Source: Ulva prolifera | Lineage: Eukaryota > Chlorophyta > Ulvophyceae > Ulvales > Ulvaceae | Assembly (NCBI GenBank): GCA_023078555.1 | Contig: CM041198.1 | Coordinates: 7,983,836 to 8,047,835 of the forward strand | DNA length: 64,000 nt | Direction: 5' to 3' | Part shown: in pieces, positions 24,662-35,971 of the stretch | Layout: each line of letters opens with the position of its first letter | How positions within the stretch are numbered: position 1 is the stretch's first letter | Notes under the pieces: model-generated | Told to the model about the DNA's origin: nothing | What the model saw: only the letters and a program-made list of their open reading frames with translations | Database searches by the model: none | Program-made: the position numbers and the translations under genes

Positions 24662-26880
24662 GGCACCCCGCGCCGGGGCTCCGAACATGAGCCCCTGGCT
24701 CACGAGCCACGTGCAGGAGCTCACGCTCGCGGCGGCGGATCGTGGAAGCTTCGCACGGGCGGCTCCGACAAGGCGTTCGAGGGCCAGCTGCGATCTGTAG
24801 CTCACACAGCAGATACTGCGATCATCCTGGCAACATGCCCTGTTGAGACTTTGCGCAGCAGCGGCCTCTGCAGTGCGACAGCTGCGGTGCAGGGCGATGT
24901 TCGTTTGCAGCTTGCCTGAGGCACATACAGCGAGCTTTGGCAAATGTGGGTGCTACAAGGACCAAGACGAGGAGGCAGATATCTCCGCAGGGACAGCGTG
25001 CCGCACGGTCGTGGGGCTGTGCTGTGCATGCGTGCTGTGCATGTGCAGGTGGCCTGAGGTGCAGCTGTGCTGCCTGGCCCTGCAGCACTGGGGAACGGTG
25101 TAGTAGCATGGGCCTGAGTCAGCAGGTGAGCCTGTCAGCACGCCTTGCGTGAGCATGGCCATGCGATGGCATCCTTCGTCGCCACGTGGTGCTTGCTGAG
25201 GATGCTTGGCCGTGTACCACAGGCAGGTGTGCTCAGGCAACACATCTGCAAGCTTCTCAGCTGTGGCCTCAAGACCGTGGGTGACCGTAGTGCAGGTGAA
25301 CAATGACCTGCTGTTGATTAGTAGTTTATGTAGTGTGTAGAGGCGTCAGGCTGTGCCAGGTTCCCATGGCAGGAATCCAGGTGTCCAGTAGAGGGCTGGC
25401 AGTGCATCATCTGGCCCAGCTGCCTGCGTGCACTGTATGCCGTGGCAGCCACACGAAGCGAGCAATGGAGCCACGGCAATAGACGAGCCTGGATGATTCG
25501 GACCGTGCGCATGCGGTGGTGTGCATAAGGGTGGTCTTGCAGAGCTAGCTCTGCAGCACAGCTCGAGCTGGGGCATCGATAAGAGATTGCCCACAAAACT
25601 GTGGCGGATAGCGTGAACGCAGTTGCGTTGTAGGATTGCAGATAAGAGTAGTGGGGGCGAGTGAGCTCGATTTCTCGAACGTGCCCTTTCGCATGGGGGC
25701 GCATGTTCGTGCCATGATTGCCTGATGCAGGCCTGTAGCATTCGCGGATAGAGTATCCTATCCGTCGAAGGAGCGACGCTAGCAAATGCCTTCATGTGTA
25801 ATGGCCTGTCAAAAGCGTGTGGCACTCGTGTGTAGGGTAGCTCTTCGTCGTTTGCACACTGCCTGACGTCTTCAACCTGGTTGCACATGTTAATCGAGGC
25901 TGGTGCGCCCTGCTTCTGCGCCGGTCAGCCTGTGCTGGAGACTTGTCTGTGGCGCTGCTCTAAAAATCTGATACTTTAATTTGCGCATCTGTTGGGTACT
26001 GCTGTGGTGTTCTTCCGTGCACTTGCACTGGCCCGTGCCAATCAACCTGCATCATGTACGGTCAAGCAAGCTGACCTGTCCTACACAACCCGGTCTGACA
26101 CATTATGCTGCATATTGAAGCACAGACTGAGAAGCTCCTTGAACTGTACTGGCTCCGCGTGTGCCTCAGCTTGGCGCCGATGATTCATTCAGCTGCTGCC
26201 TTGCTACCAAAGAAGGAGTCTGATACATCATCTCACGTTCCAACACATGAAACCCACGCCCAGCAAACAAAAAACGATAAAATTTGACAATGCAAGCTCA
26301 AAGCTGCTATGGCGTCAACGTGATCTCAGCTGCCGCATCTCGATAGTCATTGCATCGGGCGATGGGTGTTCATTGCTTCCCAAGGGCGGGCACACAAGCA
26401 CACTCATGATTAAACGTATGAACTGCTACAATTTCGACTTGTGATGATGACGATGCGGCCGCGCATGTCAACGCTTGCCCTGTACACAGCGTCCCGAGAC
26501 ATCAATGCCGCGCAGGCACGCTCCACATACGATACAGAATGCACTGCCTTCGCATAATCACACGCTCAGGTTCAATCATGTTCATCCTGGTAGTCGCTCT
26601 GGGCAAGAGCTGGTGTGTTTGTGTGAGTACTTGAACCAAGATCCTTGCACGGGCCGTTGGATTTCGACATGCACCTGCTTGCGGATCCAGCACCCCACGC
26701 GCTACGAGGCAGACCCCCCAAGCAACGCACACATAGCGCGCTTGAATTGGCCTGGATTTCACGTACTTACTTCAACCGAGGCAAGCGACAGCAAAGTACC
26801 CACCTGAGCGTAGCTGGCCGGTTGTCCGTAAACTGTGAAACCGTGGTCGTTGTCTACTGAAGCAAATCGTGACCTTCATC
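24662..26880. other. Spacer between ARL5 and DIT1
   Basis: About 2.2 kb with no recognisable gene. It presumably holds the ARL5 3' UTR and DIT1 promoter, but I see no confident signal. Open frames are short and overlap on both strands. Confidence 0.45.
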
Positions 26881-29709
26881 ATGCAGGCCTCCAAATTCTG
26901 CAATAGGCATGTAACGCCTACTCTACGCCCGCGTGTGTCGCATGCGGCTCCCGCGGCTTGCGCTCGTGTCCAGCTGAAACAAAGCGCGCAAGCAATGCAG
27001 CCCGCCCTGCCCGTGGCGAGCAGCCGGCGTGACAGCAAAGTCGTTGCCCACGCTTCAGAGGCTTCAGAAGCTCCGGGAACAAGCTTCGCTTGGGGGGCCA
27101 ACATGAAGAACCTGGGCATCTCGGTTGCTGCAGGTCTTCTCGTGTACCTGGCGCCTACGCCAGAGGGAGTGACCGCGCAGGCGTGGAAGCTCCTAGCCGT
27201 CTTCGTCTCTACTATCATCGGTATCATCACGCAGCCGCTGCCTCTCGGTGCCGTGGCCATGCTGGGACTTGGCGCTGCCATGATCACGAAGACGCTCACC
27301 TTTGCGCAGGCATTTAGCGCCTTCTCGTCACAGATCCCGTGCGCACCCTCTATCGATGTAAATTTATACATTGGAGAGTAGTGAGCTTTTGCTGTGCGCA
27401 TGGCTGCTCGCTCAGCGAGCCGAATCTCAATTGTGTGGTACATTCACACCGGCCTGGGCTCAACGCAATTGGGATATGCAGGTGGCTCATCGCCATTGCG
27501 TTCTGGCTCGCGGGTGGATTCATCAAGTCTGGTCTCGGCAACCGCATCGCTTACGCCATCGTGTCTGTGTTTGGCAAGACCACGCTGGGCTTGACCTACT
27601 CCCTGGTCCTGGCGGAGGGCCTGCTGTCTCCCGCCATCCCATCTGTCGCCGCACGTGCCGGTGGCATTTTCTTCCCGCTTGCCAAGGCGCTCTGCCTCGC
27701 ATGTGGCTCTGACCCAGAAAAGGGCACTGAGAAGGTCATGGGTGCCTACCTCATGAAGGTATGCAATGCCGCCACAGCAGCCTGGCTCCTGACCCCCCCC
27801 CCCCCTCCCTACCCCCCCTCCTGCACTGTCACACCTTGCACCTGTAAGTACATGTTATGCATCAACAAGCACATTCAAATAGCTCACCCAATGTGTGAGC
27901 CTGGGCGCCCGCGCCTCAGCCCCCCGCTCGCTCACTAACACCCCACAAGCCCACGGCACAGCCACACAGCCCAACCGCATGCATGCCCAGCCTAGGACCC
28001 GCTGTTGCCGCGCGCCTCGGGCACACAACCCCCTCTGTCCCCGCTTGCAGGTGTGCTTCCAGGCGACGACGGTCTCATCGGCGATGTTCATCACGGCGAT
28101 GGCCGCCAACCCTCTCGCCGTGAACCTCGCGGCCGACGCCCTCGGGTCGACGATCAGCTGGGGCACCTGGGCGCTCGCGGGCATCGTGCCGGGCCTCTTC
28201 ACGCTGCTCACCATGCCGCTGCTGCTCTACATCGTATTCCCCCCTGAGATCAAGGAGACGCCCAACGCGCCCATCACGGCCAAGTGCGCCCCCGCCCTCC
28301 CCTCTGCACCCCTCGCGCCACGGCCCCCTCACCCCACAAGCCACTTCATGAGGTTTGGAATCTGGCCTACGATTCCCCTCTTTGACCAGCTGATGGTGTG
28401 CACTGTTATGGTTTGTTGTTCTGGTCTCAGGTGGACCTGCTGCGACAGGGCCGTGCCGGTCCCCTGTGTGCCCTCTGCCGGATCGTGAATGCGGCCGCGG
28501 AACCCTGCCCTGGACGCTAGCGTTGGCCACACGCAGCGACGTGCACTTCCCGACGCACGCGGTCACCGCCGCACCCCCCCTGTTACGACGCCGCATCGGC
28601 TCCGCATCACAGGGCAACACCTCACCTGAGGCCGAGCCATCGGCATGCATGCATGCATACACACGCACGTGGGGCCGTGCCATCGCATAGCACAGCACAG
28701 CATTCTGCACTCGAGGGCACACCCTCGGCGCGCGGTACAGGAAGCAGCTGGAGGTGCTGGGCCCGATGTCGACGGACGAGAAGATCACGGCGTTCGCGTT
28801 CGCCGTGACGGTCGCGCTGTGGATCGGCGGCGCGTCGGTCGGCATCAACAACGTCGCCGCCGCGCTCGTCGGCCTCTCGATCCTGCTCATCACCGGCGTC
28901 GTGACGTGGAAGCAGTGCCTGAGCAACAACGGCGCGTGGGACACCCTCACATGGTTCGCGGCGCTCATCGCCATGGCCGCGCACCTCAACAAGTTCGGGT
29001 TCATCCCCTGGTTCTCTGACCAGGTCCGCAACCCCCCCCCCCTCTCTGCCCGCAGCATCTGTTGCGACTCTTGTGCAGCAGGGCCTCCGGTTCGTCGCGC
29101 CCACAGAGTCCCCTCAACCTGGCGCGGATCTGACATGCCGTACTCATCTGCCGGATCCATCTGCGCCCGGCTGTGCGGTCCATGCGGCATCCACGCAATG
29201 ATCCGCTGGCCACCTTCACCCGCATGTCCCATGCATGCGCGCTCCATCCACCTTTTTTTCTTTTGTTCCTGCATTTCTGCACCAAAGCAGCCACAAACAA
29301 AGCCGCCTCGATCTGAGCGGCGGCGGCATTCGTGCAGGTCGTCGGCATCGTCGGCGGGCTCGGCCTGCCCTGGACCGGCGCCTTTGCCATCATCGCCTGC
29401 CTGTACTTCTACTCCCACTACATGTTTGCCAGCGGCGCGGCGCACATCGGCGCGATGTACACGGCGTTCCTGTCCGTCGCGATCGCGTGCGGCGCGCCCT
29501 CCACCGCCGCCGCGCTCTTCCTCGCACAGATCTCCAACCTCATGGGCTGCCTCACGCCATACGGCATCGGCTCCGCGCCCCCATACTTCGCCGCCGGCTA
29601 CGTCACGCAGGGCGAGTGGTACAAATACGGCTTCCTCTGCTCGGTGTACTACCTCTCCGTGTGGTTCGTCATCGGCGGCGCGTGGTGGAAGTTCATCGGC
29701 ATCATGTAG
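26881..29709 (+). CDS. DIT1: Plastid 2-oxoglutarate/malate translocator (DASS/SLC13 family)
   Basis: Five exons: 26,881-27,338; 27,482-27,758; 28,051-28,283; 28,741-29,023; 29,338-29,709; 540 residues, stop TAG. All phases agree. Residues 1 to about 60 are rich in Ser, Ala, Arg and Gln and lack acidic residues, as in chloroplast transit peptides. The mature part follows plant DiT1 closely: GIITQPLPLGAVAMLGLGAA, LAGGFIKSGLGNRIAY, SPAIPSVAARAGGIFFPL, VSSAMFITAMAANPLAVNLA, TWFAALIAMAAHLNKFG, SHYMFASGAAHIGAMYTAFL and NLMGCLTPYGIGSAP. By family it exchanges stromal malate for 2-oxoglutarate across the inner envelope, feeding ammonia assimilation and photorespiration. Three introns use GTGCGC, GTATGC or GTCCGC donors. 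The third copy of the 9.6-kb repeat starts inside intron 4 (about 29,148), and a broken piece of exon 5 lies at 5,521-5,707. Confidence 0.95.
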
Positions 29710-32700
29710 GCGCGCTGCGTGCCGCGCGGGACGGACGTCGGCTTGGCGTTCGGCGGGCTGCGGTTGGAGCAGCGCGTGTCGTGCTGCGCGTGTTGGGAGC
29801 GAGATGACGGTGGCGGCGGTGGGTGTGTTGAGAGTGGCGTGGACGGGGGCATTGGCGATGGAGCTGTTGCGACCGCTTCGTGGTGGCTTCGTTTGCTTCG
29901 CGCCTTCTGAATAGGGTTGTCTCGTGTGAGTGTAGGGTGCTGCTCCGCGGCGGTGTGTGTTGGCGGCGGATTCGGTATGTGTACAGGTGGAAGACCCGGC
30001 GATCAAGCGCTCGTGTTGCACACGAACGGAGTGCTCCGCCGCCCACCCTGGCCGGTGCAAGGTGGCTGAGGGGATGTGATGCTCGTGTTGCTTTCTGGCA
30101 GTGGCTGCCTTTTTGAAGTCCTCCGCGTTGGGAAGTGAGGCGAATTGCGCGTGCACATGCTGGTGGCGGCATACATGCAGCGTACATGTAGATGGAACAT
30201 GTAAAAAGCCGCGTGCATGCTCGGCTCTCGCTGCACCAGTGTCCACCGCATGCATGGCAGCTGCATTCATCACATCGAAGCCCTCGACAGGACCTGAAGG
30301 TTTACAGGATTCTGTAAACTGAGGTGACGCAAGTCTGGATTGACTTGGAGTCTTGCCTCGGAGGGAGGCACGGCTGCCAGAACTGGATCGCTGAGCACCA
30401 TGGGGAGGCAGTTCTGGAAGCCGCACCATGCACAAATTAATGTTGAGATGTTAATTCGCTGGAGGGGCGAAGGAGCGGGGTGCCTGCATGGAGGCACAGC
30501 CAGCCCAGGACTCGTGCCTCGAAGCGCCAGTCCACTCGACCGAACTGGAACGCCCAGCTGCAGCATGGAACACTGCTTGAACTTTCACGGGACATGCATT
30601 TGCCAGATGAGATGATGAATACACTTGGCTGAAGGCTGACAGGAACGGAGCTGGCACTCATGGGATCATGGGCGATGCATCGGTTAGCATCAGTGTGTGA
30701 TTTGCACGTGCATACCTTGACTTGCAAATCCTTCAGAGTGGGACTGTATCGTCGGTGCCAGGATAAATACAGCAGAGTGGGACGAGTCCGATCTTCGCCT
30801 TATAATGAGGGGCACACACCTGCAGGCGGATTGCTGCATACAGCGGACCCAACGTATGCAAGCAGAGGCGACAGAGCACGGGTTACAGAGCCATCTGGCT
30901 GCACTTAGCACCCCAGCTATATGCCGCGGCGATGTACATAAATACTTACAAGGCGAGTGTGTCTCATCACACGCTCGTTGACCTCTGACGCTTGCAAGTG
31001 GAGCCCGGCGAAGGCCTGGCTGAGCTCATGTCCTCAACATGATGCACTCATACAGCTGCTGGCGACACGTTCTCACAGAGGTTTGTATGGTGTACTTTGG
31101 CAAATATTTCGGTGTGCGTAGGCGTTTGTGCCAGTGGCAGGGAGCAGACATGAGGTGGACGGGCATGCTCACACCCGCGAGGGAGAGGATGCGAACGCTA
31201 GTTTGACAGATAAACGCCTGATGTCCAACAGCTCGATGAGCATTGACCCATCACATACACATTACGGCGGCATATTGGAGCTGACTGCAGCTGTTTCGTT
31301 CTGGCAGACATGCACAGCGCGCTGTTGAAAGCTGGCCTTGCTATCGACGCTGCACGCCAGCACGGTACTTGGGCACCACGCATGTCCGGCGGGTTTCTGA
31401 GCACCACAAGAAGCTATAAGAGCAATTCAATGCTGATAGAATGTTCAAGTGACGCTGTGCGACACGATTCAAGAGTAAACCTACACAAAGGTAGCGCGGA
31501 TACAGGCAATCGTGACGTCGACGTCGGCCGAGGCATTACTTATTGACTCGTTGAACCATGTGAGAATAAGCTGTTTCTGCTCAATGCCTGGCGTGTGCTC
31601 TGCATTGCACCGCCGATTGGATGTTGCCTCGCGCAAACCATCGTAAGTCTCACCATTCGAATTCGGGCTGTACTGCCGCGCCCCGCTGGAGAGCTGCAGA
31701 CTCCTCGCCCCCATCAAACACATGTGGCTAGCTGAAAAATTCTCTTTGTCCTGTGGGGCGCAGCCCCGGGCTTAGTAGCATTTCTGGACAGCCGTGAGCG
31801 AGCGCGTGTATGCTATACGGGGTCAGCTGGCAGGGCCGATGCATGCAGCACCGCACCAGGAGCACTTTTCACGTTCATGTCTCCCGTGCGAGGCTCTGCA
31901 TACTGCACAGTCGTACTGCATTCTACACCAGTACATGCTGCAAACGCAATAGCCATATCTGCCTTCACCCTCCCAATTCCATAAAATCTGTCGAACATAG
32001 TGCTACCCTTGCCACTGTCGAAGGATCTTCCGCAGTCGCACTTCTGCTCAGAATCCTTTCCGGTACTTCACAGATAGACATTTGAAGGTGTGTTTGATGC
32101 TCTGATTTGATTCTGCGGGTTGAGTTGCTATCGGGCAGTCGCTGCTTCATTCACCGGCTCTGTTCGCCGGCAGGAGACGCACATCACGTCCTCGACTGCT
32201 CGAAATTCGCATCGTCAACATAGCCAGATACCATATTGAGGGGCAACGGTTCCGGCGCTGCAAGGAACGGCATGAGCGCATAACAGCGCGGGTTACACAT
32301 ATCGATGTGCACCACCCAGTTGCGCGGGCTGCTCGAGCCTGTCTGAACTACATTTCCCGAGTTGCTCGGAATGTCATCTGCGGCGTTCAAGCGGACTGTT
32401 TATCGACAGTCACCCATAGCAGTGCTGCTGACGCTTCACGTGGTCGTGACGTGCCAGCTGCCTACACACCGTTCATACTGTGATATGCACATTCATTCGC
32501 CAGCTTTGAACTCTGCCCCAACCGCAATGCAAGAGTTGTCCACTTCCATCATGTTGAAGCTCCTGCGCAACGATGTTTGTTTATTCCAGGCCTGTCCGGC
32601 TGAATGCGCAAAGCTTGCTGTCACATATCTGAAATGATGTCTCTGATATAGACTTGCGTGTTTCTTGTTTCCATCGCCGATGAGGGTGACGGTAAGTTTG

Positions 32701-33248
32701 CATCAACAGCTGACTTCGATACGCAATTTATCGACACCTGTTGTTTCTGTTCGCGGACAGCAGAAGCATCTTACATATGCAGCTCTCAAATAGTGTTGCT
32801 GTGCTCTTGCGATAGTGCTTGCCGCTGCGTTCGTGCGTTCGAAGCGGCTCACTGACTTGGCAACGCACAACTCGTGGCCGCAGAGACCACGTCAGCCGAT
32901 CCGATCGTCCTGCCTGACCAAACCTACATGCATGCTCCCCAGGGGCCCGCACCACCTAGGGCCATGTGCTTCCCACTGCGCACTCAACCGCACTTCTGAC
33001 TTGACGCAGAAGGATCGAGCATTGAAGCATATGTATAATAGCCCCCCATTCATACGCTCCAGGTCCCCAAGTGAATGCATTGTTCAGCATGCTGCAGCAT
33101 TGCTCCGTGTCCCAACGCAGCGGCGCCGGCCGGCCTGCAAACTTGGTCAACTCCGCCGTGGCAGATCCGCACCAGTTCGGACGGCACATGCTGCCACGCA
33201 CGCCCCCTACGCATGCGCGGCTGCACGCAGATTCCCTTGTGTGTGCAG
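29710..33248. other. DIT1 3' flank and non-coding part of unit copy 3
   Basis: The first several hundred bases presumably include the DIT1 3' UTR. A TGTAAA, a typical green-algal type poly(A) signal, occurs near 30,314 but is distant from the stop. From 30,353 on, the DNA matches copy 1 (about 5,520 back to 3,500) and then copy 2 (13,400 back to 11,565). No supported gene. Upstream exons of HAT copy 3 may lie in 33,070-33,248 but I cannot place them. Confidence 0.5.
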
Positions 33249-35971
33249 GCCATGTGCATCGACGAATTCACCGCTCAGGCACCCAAGGCCGCCACCGAGA
33301 ATGGGCTGCACCGCACGTGCGTCTGCTGCGGCAAGGGCAGGGAAGGCGACCACAAGCTCGAGGTCTGCGGTGCCGAGGGCTGCAGAGCCGCATTCCACGC
33401 TACGTGTACCAAAACATTCAAACGCTCACCCGGCGATCCATTGCACTGCCCGGCCTGCGCAGCAAAAGACGAAGCCGTAGAGGTCGAAGCCGAGGACACC
33501 CGCCGCAAGGCCGCCGCGTTGCGTGCGAGCACACTCCCGGAGACGAGCCTTTCGATGCGGCTGGAAAGCGACGTGCGCTCCCGGCTCCTGCCAGTGGCTC
33601 TCGTACCTCCCACCTGTAGCCGCCATGGCATGATCAGTGATGTTGCCGTGGGATATCCCTCGTGATGGCCGTGTATGTCCGCTTACGCCACCAGCATGCA
33701 TGCAGGTGTACAAGCACCTGGACAAGCTGAGTGCATCGGGCGGCCCAGACATCACGGGGCTGTGCGTGCGCGAGCTGGAACACACCGCAACGATGTATGA
33801 GCTCCCGAAGGAGCTGTGCCGGGCCTATGCCAACGACCGGGAAACACACAGGCAGCTGGAGATGCTGCGCCACACCAAGGCGGGTGGGGTGATAATCCCG
33901 TGCCACAGGGTCGCGTTCGGCCTCTTCCAGAACAGCCCAAGAGATGGCGAACACCTGGAGTTCTTTGTCCAGGCTACAGTGCGCCCCCTTTGCCCCCCAG
34001 CCCCCGCCCGTTGCCGCACTGTTTACTGCAGAGAAGCTCTGCCCCCGTGTGTCCATGCGGAGCCTACGCGAGCTCTTGGGCAACCTCCGGTGGGCCTCTA
34101 CCTCTGACAGCTCTCCGCCTGCAGGAATTTGGGCCTGAGGCACCGGACGCGTTCCGGGGGACGCTCATGATTGACTGGGTCGACTCGGCGCAGCTGCTGG
34201 ACATTGCAGGCGCGAAAGGCAAGGAGCGGTCCCTCCTGTATCAGGCGATCCTCACATCGTACGTCACCCTGCGGCAGGAGGAGGGCTTCCGCATGGTCCT
34301 GTTGGCCGCCTGCGCCCCACAGTGCGTTGGGGTGCGCCACCTCCTCCCCCCCTGCCAGACGCCCCGCCCGCCCGCCGCCGCATGGATTGATATAACTTCA
34401 TGCATGCAGGAGCCGCACAGCTGGGTGCTGCGCCGGAAGCTGCCGCTGGTGGACAGCCGCGGGAACGCGATCTCGGACAGCGACACGCAGGACCGCCTGC
34501 TCGCGTGGTACCAGCTGTGGGCGGCGGCGCTGCAGGCTGCCGGCATCGTTATCGCGCCCGCCCCCCGCACCCATTGCGCCGGCCCCTTTTTTCAATCGGC
34601 GGTCGCGCTGAAGCGATGGGATGACCAGGATACGCTTGGGCGGCTGGCAGAGGAGCGGCTGGAGGCGGGCGACCACAGCCTCGACGGGGTGCCGCTGTTT
34701 GAGAAGACCCTGCTCGATGCCACAGCATACCACGCTCAGGCACTGTCAGAGACACAGGTCGAAGGTGTGCCCTGGCTGCTCCCTGGTGCCTTGTGCTTTG
34801 CGGGTGCCAAAGCATGCCATGGCAGACTGGGTCCCCGAAAGACAGCCCTGCAGTTGCATGGAGCGTCGGAACCGAGGATCATCTACCTGAGATAGTCTCA
34901 GTCCGTCGCTGTGAGAGTTTCACTCCGATGCAATCTGCGTTGCTGCTCTGTTGGACGCAACGCCATGCCACCACGCCGCTTGCATCGCTGTAATTCCGTG
35001 TTGCTGACAGCATTGTGCTGCAGAGGGGTCCAAGAAGCGGTCTCGGCCGGCGCCAGCGGGCACCGCAGCCCAGCAAGTGCTCTACTCATGGACGCAGATG
35101 TCCCATGCACAATGCGACGTGCTCATCCTGCGCCTCGCTGGCCACTGCCACGTGAGCAGCGCTGCCGCGAGCCCCGCGGCAGCTCCGGGCCCCAGCTACA
35201 AGGCCCGCCGCACCAAGCTCGGGAGCGTGCGGACTGCGTGCACTTACGCCGCGTACACACACATTGCCCATGACTTCTCTATAGTCCCGGACAAGGTGCG
35301 GCCCCCGCACCGCAAGTGCAGACCGGACGCACGGTGTTGTGTTGCCGCCATATGCATGTCGGTTCTCCACTGGTCGCCACACCAGTCCCAACATCTGTCT
35401 AGTCAACGCTATACCCCATGCAGAGCATACGCCGTGCGACAACGGCGCACTGTCATGCAAGGGTGGCAAGGACATCGTTGCATGGGGGGCCTACAGTGCA
35501 TCATCATCCCTCGTTGTATGCCATAGCAGTCGCTAAATAGTTGAGCGTATTGAATGGGTCGATGGCGCATGTCAGTGGCGTGGGGTGGCCGCGGAAGTGC
35601 TGACATCGGCCGGGGGTGTGCAGGAGGCAGAGCCCGGAGCCTTGGCGCCGGTGGAGGCGAGCGTCCGCGACCTGCTCGCCGCCCAGGGCCTGCGCTTCGA
35701 CACGCACGCCCTGGCGGTGTTCGCGACACGGCAGCTGCTGCTGTGGCTGCAGCCGGCCGGCTTCGATGATGCGCTGCCCGAGCTGGACATTTTCGCCACG
35801 GACGCCACCGCCCCGGCCGGCGGGGACGGCATGGTGTTTGGGAGCGTCGCGGACGCCGCGGAGGCGCTCTTTGGCGTGTCGCCTGCTGCCCTGCACTTCG
35901 ACCCCGCCTGCTTTGCACTCCAGGAGCCCTTCGCGCTGGCGCCTGCGCCCTGGGCCACAGGAGCGTGTTGA
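33249..35971 (+). CDS. HAC: p300/CBP (HAC)-type histone acetyltransferase, copy 3
   Basis: Six plus-strand exons: 33,249-33,602; 33,706-33,972; 34,125-34,331; 34,410-34,764; 35,024-35,295; 35,624-35,971 (stop TGA). The phases agree and give about 600 residues. PHD finger: CVCC, CGAEGC, FHATC, CPAC. Pre-HAT: LPETSLSMRLESDVRSRLL and ITGLCVRELEHT (plant VVRVV region). HAT: VAFGLFQ, VQ-EFGPEAP, DWVDS, KERSLLYQAIL, LLAACAPQ, LLAWYQLW, KRWDDQD. In p300 the Arg of LRTAVYHEI, the DS of LDS and the WY pair contact acetyl-CoA or act in catalysis; all are kept here. The Trp of IWACPP is Ala in all three copies. The intron between exons 2 and 3 has no clean GT donor after the conserved VQ (CAG/GCTACA, GC-AG); TTT/GTCCAG is an alternative. 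An internal acceptor at 34,031 would add 31 in-frame residues. The protein is much shorter than plant HACs (above 1,600 residues) and lacks TAZ and ZZ domains. Confidence 0.8.

Noticed and set aside
28075-30435. Minus-strand open frame of 786 codons
   Set aside because: It is antisense to DIT1 exons 4-5 and their flank. High GC leaves the complementary frame open, and the translation has no domain.
33816-34895. Single open frame of 359 codons through HAT copy 3
   Set aside because: It reads through three introns and part of exon 2 in the wrong frame. The spliced model matches the HAC HAT domain far better.
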